Source: an uncultured Oscillospiraceae bacterium
GTDB lineage: Bacteria > Bacillota_A > Clostridia > Oscillospirales > Acutalibacteraceae
Direction: 5' to 3'
Assembly (NCBI GenBank): GCA_910589395.1
Contig: CAJUTL010000044.1
Location: forward strand, 1 to 21,059
Length of the DNA: 21,059 nucleotides
Below, piece by piece: positions 7,328-14,317 of this stretch. A program made the translations under genes and the position numbers. The notes beneath the pieces were generated by a model, which worked only from the letters and a program-made list of their open reading frames with translations, was not told the DNA's origin and made no database searches. How positions within the stretch are numbered: position 1 is the first letter of the stretch; each line of letters opens with the position of its first letter.

Positions 7328-8002
7328 GTGAAAATTTCACTCTGTCATGTGACAAAACGCTTTGGCCCCACCGCAGTGATCGACGATGTGTCTCTGGAGC
7401 TTCACGGCGGCCGGGTGTACGGTTTTCAGGGAATCAACGGTTCCGGGAAAACCATGCTGATGCGCCTGATTGCGGGGCTTATCTATCCCTCGGAGGGAAC
7501 CGTTACGGTAAACGGCACGGTTCTGAGCGGGGAAAACAGCTTTCCGGAAAGCATGGGGCTTTTGATCGAGAGCCCTTCCTTCCTTGGCGGTTATACCGGG
7601 CTTCGCAATTTGGAGCTTCTGGCAGGAATCCGGAAGCAGATCGGAAAAAAGGAAGTGGAAGCCGCCATAGAGCGGGTGGGGCTGGATCCGGCCGATCCTA
7701 AGAAATACAGGAAATATTCCCTGGGAATGAAGCAGCGCCTGGGAATTGCCTGCGCCATTATGGAAAAGCCGGAGCTGCTTATTTTGGACGAGCCGGTAAA
7801 CGCGCTGGACGAAGACGGGATCGCTTTGGTGCGGGAGATCGTAGCGCGGGAAAAGGAGCGGGGCGCCTGCGTGCTGCTTTCCTGCCATGATTTTGAGGAG
7901 CTTTCTTATATGTCCGATGAAATTTATAAGCTGGTTGCCGGAAAGCTGACCCGCAGGATGGTAAAGGAGCAGACCGGCGAATTTCGCGAGGAACAGCTAT
8001 GA
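7328..8002 (+). CDS. ABC transporter ATP-binding protein
   Basis: This 224-residue ATPase should power the two ABC-2 permeases. Visible motifs are the Walker A GINGSGKT (residues 35-42), the signature YSLGMKQRL (130-138), a degenerate LSGGQ as in many BcrA/lantibiotic-immunity-like ATPases, Walker B LLILDEP (150-156) and the switch histidine in CHDF (His187). The Q-loop position reads MGLLIESPSF, with Glu replacing Gln, again as in bacitracin/lantibiotic self-protection ATPases. The start is GTG, placed by a strong AAGGAGGAT 5 nt upstream. The gene overlaps the following one by 4 nt (ATGA). At 224 residues it is short for a drug-type ATPase and lacks a C-terminal extension. Function in peptide export, extraction or immunity is inferred from this subfamily. 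Confidence 0.92.
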   Translation: MKISLCHVTKRFGPTAVIDDVSLELHGGRVYGFQGINGSGKTMLMRLIAGLIYPSEGTVTVNGTVLSGENSFPESMGLLIESPSFLGGYTGLRNLELLAGIRKQIGKKEVEAAIERVGLDPADPKKYRKYSLGMKQRLGIACAIMEKPELLILDEPVNALDEDGIALVREIVAREKERGACVLLSCHDFEELSYMSDEIYKLVAGKLTRRMVKEQTGEFREEQL

Positions 8003-8649
8003 GAAGGCGGGTTTTTTCGGTCATTTTCTGTGTGATACTGGCCCTGGCGGCAGGGGTGCGGATTTACCAGGTGAACACAGCCGACTATTATCGGTATTTT
8101 CCGGTGCGGAAATTTTACGGCAGGGGAGAGCAGGTTCCCTTAAATAACGATCATTATTACTTTACCAGGCGTGATTGGAGCGGCTATACGGTAGAGGTAA
8201 CGGACGCCAGGATCGAGAAAACAGAGGCTTTCCTGGCGGAGCGTCACGCGCCGGAGGGGTTTCTCGCGCAAAACGGCTATGTGCAGAATAACCATCACGC
8301 CTATGATTATCTGTGCATCGTGACCGCGGTGTTCCGCTATGACGGAACGGACAGCCTGGAAAAGGACCCTGTCAGCCTGGCGGAATTCAAGCTGCTGGGG
8401 CCGGACTACACCCTGGCCTCCGTCCCTGAGCTGAATGGGCTTCCCGCGTTCAATTCCTCTATGAAAGGGAACAGCAGGTTTGTGATCACCTCCGGAAAGC
8501 CCTTCACCGTTGAGATCCCGTTTTTTATCAGCACGGGCTTTGAAACTGACATGAGCGTAGAGTATTTCCAAAAAAGTGACCCGCAGTTACTGGTGACGTA
8601 TTATCCGGAGGAAAGCTGCATCGCTGTTTTTTCAGAAGACGCACCGTAA
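7999..8649 (+). CDS. Membrane-anchored extracytoplasmic protein (DUF5028-like)
   Basis: The 216-residue product has a basic N-terminus (MRRR) and one hydrophobic segment at about residues 5-20 without a clear cleavage site, so it is probably anchored with its bulk outside. The remainder contains short beta-strand-like segments (GYTVEVTDARIEKTEAFL, YLCIVTAVFRYDG, FTVEIPFFISTG). The overall pattern resembles proteins annotated DUF5028, which sit beside ABC-2 transporters in clostridia; that match is from memory and unverified. It starts in a 4-nt overlap with the ATPase stop, so it is translationally coupled and must belong to the same system. With the lipoprotein it gives the cassette two extracytoplasmic partners. 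A strong terminator follows. Confidence 0.75.
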   Translation: MRRRVFSVIFCVILALAAGVRIYQVNTADYYRYFPVRKFYGRGEQVPLNNDHYYFTRRDWSGYTVEVTDARIEKTEAFLAERHAPEGFLAQNGYVQNNHHAYDYLCIVTAVFRYDGTDSLEKDPVSLAEFKLLGPDYTLASVPELNGLPAFNSSMKGNSRFVITSGKPFTVEIPFFISTGFETDMSVEYFQKSDPQLLVTYYPEESCIAVFSEDAP

Positions 8650-8735
8650 GAGTTGTACCATTGTCAGTGCCCTTCCTTTTCTTCTCTCCTTTGGGGCGTG
8701 TTTTCGGCTGCCGCTGAGGGCGGAGCCTCCTTTTT

Positions 8736-8778
8736 GAAAAGTTTTCCCGGGAAGTATGCGGGAAAACTTTTCTTTTGC
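8736..8778 (+). terminator. Strong intrinsic terminator closing the ABC cassette
   Basis: gaaaagttttcccg (8736-8749) and cgggaaaacttttc (8759-8772) form a perfect 14-bp stem with a 9-nt loop, followed by ttttg. A T-run also precedes the stem on the plus strand, so the reverse complement has an A/T-balanced flank and the hairpin could work in both directions. Confidence 0.85.
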
Positions 8779-8787
8779 GCTGTTTTG

Positions 8788-8796
8788 TGCTATACT
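8788..8796 (+). promoter_or_regulatory. Extended -10 promoter of typA
   Basis: TGCTATACT combines an extended TGn motif with a TATACT -10 hexamer. No convincing -35 is present at 17 nt, where the terminator stem lies. The start site would be near 8803, giving a leader of about 134 nt before typA. Confidence 0.5.
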
Positions 8797-8807
8797 AAGC
8801 GCTGATT

Positions 8808-8936
8808 GCGAGATACTGAAGAGTAGAAAAGAAGCGCGGGCGCAAAGCGGCCGCTCACAGAAAGGCTGTGAGAACCGGGCGGCGCGGCCTGGATCGCTCG
8901 CCGATCGGAAGCGCAAAAGGAAAGGAACGTGTAAGA
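8808..8936 (+). promoter_or_regulatory. Structured 5' leader of typA, loosely like T-box stem I
   Basis: Three nested helices can be drawn: gcgag (8808-8812) with ctcgc (8897-8901), ggccgc (8849-8854) with gcggcc (8884-8889), and tcacag (8855-8860) with ctgtga (8866-8871). Between the first two, the 5' side contains gaagagtag, and after the apical stem comes gagaaccgg. Both are strings seen in clostridial T-box stem I. However, no T-box antiterminator motif or terminator follows, and typA is not a usual T-box target. It may be a decayed T-box or an unrelated structured leader. Confidence 0.35.
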
Positions 8937-10760
8937 ATGGGAAGCAGAGAAAATTTGAGGAATGTGGCGATCATCGCCCACGTAGACCATGGAAAGACCA
9001 CGCTGGTGGATCAGCTTTTACGGCAAAGCGGCGTGTTCCGGGCCAATGAGGCCGTGGCCGAGCGCGTGATGGATTCCGGCGATCTGGAGCGGGAAAGAGG
9101 GATCACGATCCTGTCGAAAAACACCGCCGTGATGTATCAGGATACCAAAATCAATATTGTGGATACTCCCGGCCACGCCGATTTCGGCGGCGAGGTGGAA
9201 CGGGTGCTGATGATGGTAGACGGCGTTCTGCTTTTGGTGGACGCCTTCGAGGGCTGTATGCCCCAAACCAGATTTGTGCTGAAAAAGGCCCTGGGCCTGG
9301 GGAAAAAGCCCGTGGTGGTGCTGAATAAGATCGACCGTCCCGGCGCGCGGCCCGCCGAGGTGGTGGACGAGGTACTGGATCTCTTTATCGAGCTGGGCGC
9401 CAACGACGACCAGCTGGATTTCCCGGTGGTGTACGCCTCCGCCCGAGACGGCTACGCCACGTTGGACCCCAACGAGCCCGGCACGGATATGACCCCCCTG
9501 TTCGAGATGATCATCAAGGAAGTGCCGGCTCCCCAGGGGGATCTGGAGGGGCCCACCCAGGTGCTGTTTTCCAATATCGATTATGACGACTATGTGGGCC
9601 GCATCGGCATCGGCCGGGTAGAGCGGGGCAGCGTTCGTGTGGGAGAAACCGTTACCATCTGCGGCGGCGCCGAAGATGTGCGCAAAAACGCCAAGGTCAC
9701 AAAGCTGTATCAGTTTGAGGGATTGAAGCGTGTGGAGGCGCAGTCCGCAGAGCTGGGAGATATCATCGCCGTTTCCGGCATTGCCGATTTGAATATCGGC
9801 CAGACCGCCTGTGCGGTGGACTGCGTGGAGCCACTGCCCTTTGTGAAGATCGACGAGCCCACGGTTTCCATGATGTTCCTGGTGAATAATTCCCCCTTTG
9901 CCGGGCGGGAAGGAAAATATGTGACCTCCCGGAACCTGCGGGACAGGCTCTTTAAGGAGGTGGAGACCAATGTGGCCATGCGGGTGGAGGAGACGGAAAC
10001 CACCGATTCCTTCAAGGTTTCCGGCAGAGGCGAACTGCACCTTTCCATTTTGATCGAGCAAATGCGCCGGCAGGGTTATGAATTCCAGGTGTCCCCGCCC
10101 AATGTGATCTATAAGGAAAAGGACGGCCAGCGCCTGGAGCCCATGGAGCTTTTGATGATCGAGGTGCCGGATAACTATGTAGGTGCCGTTATGGAAAAAA
10201 TCGGTTCCCGGAAAGCGGAGCTTCTGAACATGGGCAGCAGGGATTCCGGCTCCACCCACCTGGAATTTAAGATCCCCGCCAGGGGCCTGATGGGCTATCG
10301 TTCGGAATTTTTGACCGATACCAACGGCAACGGGATCATGAACCATGTGTTTGACAGCTACGAGCCCTATAAAGGCGATATCCAGCAGCGTACCCAGGGC
10401 TCCATCATTGCCCATGAAACGGGAGAATCCACCGCTTACGGCCTGTTCTATGCCCAGGACCGCGGACGTATGTTTATTGGGCCGGGCGTGGAGGTCTATG
10501 AAGGCATGATCGTGGGGGCCAACCCCAAAAATGAAGACATCACCGTGAATGTGTGCAAGAAAAAGCACGCCACCAACACCCGCTCCTCCGGCGCGGACGA
10601 GGCCTTGAAGCTGACGCCCCATTCCGTGCTGAGCCTGGAGCAGTGCCTGGAATTCATTGCCGACGACGAGCTGGTGGAGGTCACCCCGGAAAGCGTGCGA
10701 ATGCGCAAGACGGTTCTTTCCAAGGAGCTTCGCATGAAGCAGGCCAGTAAGAAAAAATAA
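8937..10760 (+). CDS. typA: Ribosome-associated translational GTPase TypA/BipA
   Basis: The 607-residue product matches TypA/BipA in length and order: GTPase domain, beta-barrel domain II, two EF-G-like alpha/beta domains and the TypA-specific C-terminus. The G-motifs are intact: AHVDHGKTT (residues 14-22), ERERGITI (51-58), DTPGH (76-80), NKID (130-133) and SAR (168-170). It binds 70S ribosomes and assists 50S assembly and stress or cold adaptation; this is family knowledge. The ATG at 8937 is chosen because TypA proteins start just before the first strand (LRNVAIIAHVDHGK) and AAAGGA lies about 11 nt upstream. The frame is open to 8868 within the structured leader. It is transcribed from its own promoter, and the exonuclease-PgeF gene follows after 69 nt. 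Confidence 0.97.
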   Translation: MGSRENLRNVAIIAHVDHGKTTLVDQLLRQSGVFRANEAVAERVMDSGDLERERGITILSKNTAVMYQDTKINIVDTPGHADFGGEVERVLMMVDGVLLLVDAFEGCMPQTRFVLKKALGLGKKPVVVLNKIDRPGARPAEVVDEVLDLFIELGANDDQLDFPVVYASARDGYATLDPNEPGTDMTPLFEMIIKEVPAPQGDLEGPTQVLFSNIDYDDYVGRIGIGRVERGSVRVGETVTICGGAEDVRKNAKVTKLYQFEGLKRVEAQSAELGDIIAVSGIADLNIGQTACAVDCVEPLPFVKIDEPTVSMMFLVNNSPFAGREGKYVTSRNLRDRLFKEVETNVAMRVEETETTDSFKVSGRGELHLSILIEQMRRQGYEFQVSPPNVIYKEKDGQRLEPMELLMIEVPDNYVGAVMEKIGSRKAELLNMGSRDSGSTHLEFKIPARGLMGYRSEFLTDTNGNGIMNHVFDSYEPYKGDIQQRTQGSIIAHETGESTAYGLFYAQDRGRMFIGPGVEVYEGMIVGANPKNEDITVNVCKKKHATNTRSSGADEALKLTPHSVLSLEQCLEFIADDELVEVTPESVRMRKTVLSKELRMKQASKKK

Positions 10761-10829
10761 GGACTTGTACCGATCGGGTACATGTGTGGATTTTCCAGCG
10801 GAATTCATCGGGAAGGAGGGCTTTTTGCT

Positions 10830-12518
10830 TTGGAGCTTGTGATTCTGGATCTGGAATGGAACGCGGCCTACAGCAGGCGTACCAAGGGCTATATCAATGA
10901 GATCATTGAATTCGGTGCGGTGAAATGCGGGCCGGATCTAAAGCGGAAAAGCACCTTTTCCTGCTTTGTAAAGCCCCAGGTAAGCAAGCACATCAGCACG
11001 CTGGTCTCCAATTTGACCAGCATTACCGACGATACCCTGACCGATGGCATGAGCTTTATGGGCGCTGTCAGCAAATTCCGAAAATGGGCTGGGGACTGTA
11101 TCGTCATGACCTGGGGCACCTCGGATATTTTGACCCTGATCGAAAATTGCCGTTATTTCAGCGGCAGCGGCGAGGTACCGTTTTTGTCTCAATACTGCGA
11201 TTTGCAGCGGTATGCTCAAGTACAGATGGGAACCGGCACGGCGGAGCAGCTGGGGCTTTCCAGGGCGGCGGAGCTTTTGGGCCTGGATATTTCCGGTATG
11301 GAGCACCACAGGGCGCTGGACGACAGCCTGATGGCGCTGAAGATCCTTCGGCGGATCTATTGCCAGGAAACGCTGCCGGAGTTTACAGACCCCTGTAACG
11401 AGGAGTTTTACAGGCGGATCACCTTTAAGACCACCTATATCTGCGATTTGCACAGCCCTTTGGTGCAGAAAAGCCATTTGCGCTTTCCCTGCCCCCGTTG
11501 CGGGGGAGAAAGCGCCCGCACCAGTCGCCGGGCGTTGAAAAACAGGGGCTTTCGGGCGGAATTTCGCTGCGGCGCCTGCGGGCACCTGTTTGCCGGAAGG
11601 CTTACCATTAAACAGAAATACGAGGGACTTACCGTGAATAAAAAAACCTATCCCCTGCCGGAGATCGAAGCGCCCCGAAAGGCTTCCCCTGGCCCTCTCG
11701 GAAACATGCGCCTGGAGCTTGTGGAGCATACCGGAGTGCTGCGGTTCCCGGGCCTGAAAGACTGCAAAACGGCAAACGCCGTGTTTTCCACCAGGCTGGG
11801 CGGCGTAAGTGAACAGGAATTTGCCGCCATGAACCTGGGCTTCAGCCGGGGAGATGCGGAAGAGAATGTGGCGGAAAATTACCGCATTTTTTGCCGGGCT
11901 GCCGGGTTTGACAGTGAGTCTCTGGTGGCCGGAAGCCAGGATCACCACGTCAATATCCGCCGGGTAGGCGCGGCTCAGCGGGGAATCGGCATCTGGAAGG
12001 AAAAGGATATGGAAAGTATCGACGGTCTGTGTACCGACGAAACGGGCGTTACTTTGGTGATCTACTGCGCGGACTGTGTTCCTCTGTATTTTATCGATGA
12101 AGCCCACCACGCCATCGGCCTGGCCCACGCGGGCTGGCGGGGAACGGCGGCGGGCATGGCAAAGGTAATGGCAGAGCGGCTTACGGCGGAATTCAGCACC
12201 CGGCCTGAGGAGCTGCGGGCCGCGATCGGCCCTTCTATTTGTAAAGACTGCTTTGAGGTGGACGAACCGGTGGCCGCAGAATTTTTGAAGCTGCCCCATT
12301 CGAAGCTGTTCGTTTCCGGCCCGGAGGAAAACGGGAAATACCATGTGGACCTGTGGGAATGCAACCGCCAATTCATGCTGGCCGCGGGGCTCCTGCCGGA
12401 GCATATCACAGTGGGAGAGGTCTGCACCATGTGCGAAAGCGACTTGCTGTTCTCCCACCGAAAAACCCGCGGCCGCCGCGGCAGCAACTGCGCCATGCTG
12501 GGGCTGGTGAATAATTAG
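10830..12518 (+). CDS. Fusion of DEDDh exonuclease, zinc ribbon and PgeF/YlmD domain
   Basis: One uninterrupted frame of 562 residues joins two normally separate proteins. Residues 1-180 are a DnaQ/KapD-like 3'-5' exonuclease with DLEWN (Asp7, Glu9), WGTSD (Asp99) and HRALDD (His160, Asp165), the complete DEDDh set. Residues 221-250 are a zinc ribbon, CPRC plus CGAC. Residues ~292-562 are a PgeF/YlmD (DUF152, LACC1/FAMIN-like) domain with FSTRLGGVS, SQDHHVNI, the metal Cys in CADCVPL (Cys416) and AHAGWRG (His433). PgeF-family enzymes act on purine nucleosides and are also linked to peptidoglycan editing. The TTG at 10830 is preferred: GGAAGGAGGG lies 9 nt upstream and the protein then begins ELVILDLEWN. 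An ATG at 10782 lacks a ribosome site. No frameshift is visible at the junction. Confidence 0.88.
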   Translation: MELVILDLEWNAAYSRRTKGYINEIIEFGAVKCGPDLKRKSTFSCFVKPQVSKHISTLVSNLTSITDDTLTDGMSFMGAVSKFRKWAGDCIVMTWGTSDILTLIENCRYFSGSGEVPFLSQYCDLQRYAQVQMGTGTAEQLGLSRAAELLGLDISGMEHHRALDDSLMALKILRRIYCQETLPEFTDPCNEEFYRRITFKTTYICDLHSPLVQKSHLRFPCPRCGGESARTSRRALKNRGFRAEFRCGACGHLFAGRLTIKQKYEGLTVNKKTYPLPEIEAPRKASPGPLGNMRLELVEHTGVLRFPGLKDCKTANAVFSTRLGGVSEQEFAAMNLGFSRGDAEENVAENYRIFCRAAGFDSESLVAGSQDHHVNIRRVGAAQRGIGIWKEKDMESIDGLCTDETGVTLVIYCADCVPLYFIDEAHHAIGLAHAGWRGTAAGMAKVMAERLTAEFSTRPEELRAAIGPSICKDCFEVDEPVAAEFLKLPHSKLFVSGPEENGKYHVDLWECNRQFMLAAGLLPEHITVGEVCTMCESDLLFSHRKTRGRRGSNCAMLGLVNN

Positions 12519-12846
12519 TGATTAGCAATTAGTAATTAGCAATTTTAAGGGCAAGGGAAAATTTGATAAATTGAAATTTAGCAGTTACTCACTCACCCTC
12601 CATCTGTCATTCTGAGCGAAGCGAAGAATCTCGTCTTTTGTCCTTTCCCTAGAAATTGAGGGCGAGATTCTTCGTCGCTATGCTCCTCAGAATGACAAAA
12701 AGGGGGAACTCGTTCTTCTCTAACAACTAGTTCGCTAAACTACAATTTACCGGACAGTGACCTTGCCCTTCATTGCTCATTTCTCATTGCCTCTGCTGTT
12801 CAGTATCTAACAACAACTAACGATTATAGGAAACATAGGATATAAA
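12519..12846. repeat. Mosaic repeat cluster II, including hairpin element 12605-12697
   Basis: This gene-free spacer starts immediately at the preceding stop with attag-caattag-type units (12520-12545). It then carries gataaattgaaatttagc (12563-12580) and a 93-nt hairpin element (12605-12697) with arms tgtcattctgag and ctcagaatgaca and inner agaatctcgtc / ggcgagattct. Next come a taacaactagttcgctaaac unit and an inverted form of the first module (gctcatttctcattg). Only the last ~20 nt before 12847 look like a translation signal. No promoter is obvious. Confidence 0.75.
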
Positions 12847-13767
12847 ATGGAACCAGAAAATTTGTCCCTGTTGTCCGGCATGGGGGAAAGCTGCCGGCTT
12901 TGTCCCCGGCAGTGCGGGGCCAAAAGAAAGGAAAGCGGAAAAGGCTTTTGCAAAAGCGGCAATGAGCTGCACATCGCCCGGGCGGCCCTTCACTTCTGGG
13001 AGGAACCGCCCATCAGCGGCAAAAACGGCTCCGGCGCGGTGTTTTTTACCGGGTGCCCCCTGGGCTGCGTGTATTGCCAGAACCGGGAGATCAGTAAGCA
13101 GGCGGCCCCGCCGGGGAAGACGGTTTCCCCGGCTGAGCTGAGCCAGCTGTTTTTTGACCTGATCCGGCAGGGGGCTCACAATATCAACCTGGTCACCCCC
13201 ACCCACTTTATGCCCCTGATTCGGGAAGCGCTGCTTTACCGCCCCCTGCCGGTTCCGGTGATATATAATACCTCCGGCTATGAAACGGTGGATTCCCTGC
13301 GGGCGCTGGAGGGGCTGGTGGATAGTTACCTGCCTGATTTTAAATACGCCGAGCCGGAACTGGCCAAGGCGCTTTCCCGGGCTCCCGATTATCCTGAAAC
13401 TGCCCTTGCCGCAATTCGTGAAATGGTGCGGCAGGCAGGCGCTCCCGTTTACGGAGAGGACGGTATGCTGCAAAGGGGCGTGCTGATCCGTCATTTGATT
13501 TTGCCGGGGCACACCAGAAATTCCATTGCCGTATTGGAAAAGATCGCCCAGGAATTTCCGGGGATCCCCGTAAGCCTTATGGCGCAGTACACTCCACCCC
13601 GGGAATTCCCGGAGGGAAAAGACTTTCCGGAGCTTACCAGAACCATCACCGCGAGAGAGCTGAACAAGGTACAGGACAAGCTGTTCCAGCTGGGGCTGGA
13701 GGGCTTTGTGCAGTCCAGAAAAGCCCAGGGTAACGAGTATTTGCCGGATTTTCATCAGCTTTTGTGA
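12847..13767 (+). CDS. PflX-like radical SAM protein
   Basis: The 306-residue product is a radical SAM enzyme of the pyruvate-formate-lyase-activase-like PflX group (COG1313). The SAM-cluster motif CPLGCVYC (Cys70, Cys74, Cys77) is preceded by a Cys-rich N-terminus (CRLCPRQC, Cys16/19/23, and Cys35) that likely binds another metal or cluster. Later motifs include VTPTHFMPLI, VIYNTSGYET, LPDFKYAEPELA and LIRHLILPGH, all typical of this family. The specific substrate of PflX is unknown; glycyl-radical activation is the usual assumption. No glycyl-radical enzyme lies nearby, which argues for an independent role. AGGA stands 7 nt before the ATG. The gene is alone between two repeat clusters, and no promoter is evident, so its transcription may depend on signals inside the repeats. 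Confidence 0.9.
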   Translation: MEPENLSLLSGMGESCRLCPRQCGAKRKESGKGFCKSGNELHIARAALHFWEEPPISGKNGSGAVFFTGCPLGCVYCQNREISKQAAPPGKTVSPAELSQLFFDLIRQGAHNINLVTPTHFMPLIREALLYRPLPVPVIYNTSGYETVDSLRALEGLVDSYLPDFKYAEPELAKALSRAPDYPETALAAIREMVRQAGAPVYGEDGMLQRGVLIRHLILPGHTRNSIAVLEKIAQEFPGIPVSLMAQYTPPREFPEGKDFPELTRTITARELNKVQDKLFQLGLEGFVQSRKAQGNEYLPDFHQLL

Positions 13768-13827
13768 AAGGGCAATTAGAAATGAGCAATTATTTAGAAG
13801 AGGCTGGTTTGCTAAGTTGGAATTTGC

Positions 13828-13845
13828 AGCGTTGGTTACAACGCT
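13828..13845. repeat. 18-nt hairpin module (agcgttg-gtta-caacgct)
   Basis: A perfect 7-bp stem with a GTTA loop. Its exact reverse complement occurs at 20683-20700, where a related hairpin (20666-20681) sits beside it. In both places it adjoins the attggaattt motif, on opposite sides, as expected for inverted module order. Confidence 0.7.
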
Positions 13846-13956
13846 TGTGCCGCTGCACCAACTCGTGAAGTTGCTTGTTGCAAGCGGACAGCTTCCGGCC
13901 CGACCACAACCAGGCTGATAAATTGGAATTTAGCGGTTATCTACTCACCTCCCTCC

Positions 13957-14076
13957 TGTCATTCCTGAACAGAAAGCAAGGCGCGCCTTGCTTTCTCGGT
14001 GAAGAATCTCGTTCTTTGCCTTTTTGCCCTGGAATTAAGGACGAGATTCTTCGTCACTTCGTTCCTCAGAATGACA
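13957..14076 (+). repeat. Hairpin repeat element, copy III, with internal 26-bp palindrome
   Basis: The 120-nt element starts tgtcattcctgaac and ends ttcctcagaatgaca. Its left arm holds a perfect 26-bp palindrome at 13971-13996 (half-site agaaagcaaggcg). Its reverse complement recurs at 16054-16173 with about 7 mismatches. The two copies lie on either side of the gene at 14318-15988. Confidence 0.85.
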
Positions 14077-14317
14077 GTGGGGAACTGAGTGCCAAACTAT
14101 AATTTACTAGTTACCTCCGGTTGGGTCAGAAATTGTTTTTCTGCACCAAGTGGGAACACGAGTGCCTGCAGCGCAGCTGCAAACTATAATTTACCGCCCC
14201 GTCCCTGCCTTTAAATTGCTCATTGTATCCATCCTTGCGCGGAAGTGTGCCGTCACCGTCCAGCATCCAGCGTCTAAAAATCCAGTATCCAAATTGACCG
14301 CCCAAAGGAGGAGTTCT

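Larger units (their letters stand above)
13768..14317. repeat. Mosaic repeat cluster III
   Basis: This 550-nt gene-free spacer is built from modules seen elsewhere in the window. In order they are: caattagaaatgagcaatta units (13773-13793), a ttggaatttgcag motif, an 18-nt hairpin (13828-13845), a nested hairpin around cgcttg/caagcg (13842-13886) enclosing caact/agttg, gataaattggaatttagc (13917-13934), the 120-nt hairpin element (13957-14076) and two aactataattta motifs. Beyond 14200 the sequence has tandem tccagtatcc-like words. The real upstream signal of the next gene is AAAGGAGGAG at 14304-14313. Confidence 0.7.

Noticed and set aside
4174..8649. Calling the cassette a bacteriocin operon
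   Set aside because: There is no leader peptide with a double-glycine site, no modification enzyme, and homology to lactococcin 972 or DUF2712 is only a visual impression.
8803..8936. Annotating a functional T-box riboswitch before typA
   Set aside because: The conserved antiterminator motif and a terminator are missing, and the leader is too short.
9018..10808. 596-residue open frame on the minus strand opposite typA
   Set aside because: It is a shadow of the high-GC typA coding frame; no ribosome site, no family resemblance, and the composition (His/Gly/Leu-rich) is typical of antisense frames.
10782..10829. ATG at 10782 as start of the exonuclease-PgeF fusion
   Set aside because: No ribosome site precedes it, and the extra 16 residues resemble no family N-terminus; TTG 10830 has a strong site and fits the exonuclease start.
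10938..12458. 506-residue minus-strand frame opposite the exonuclease-PgeF gene
   Set aside because: The plus-strand frame has complete catalytic motifs; the antisense frame shows none.
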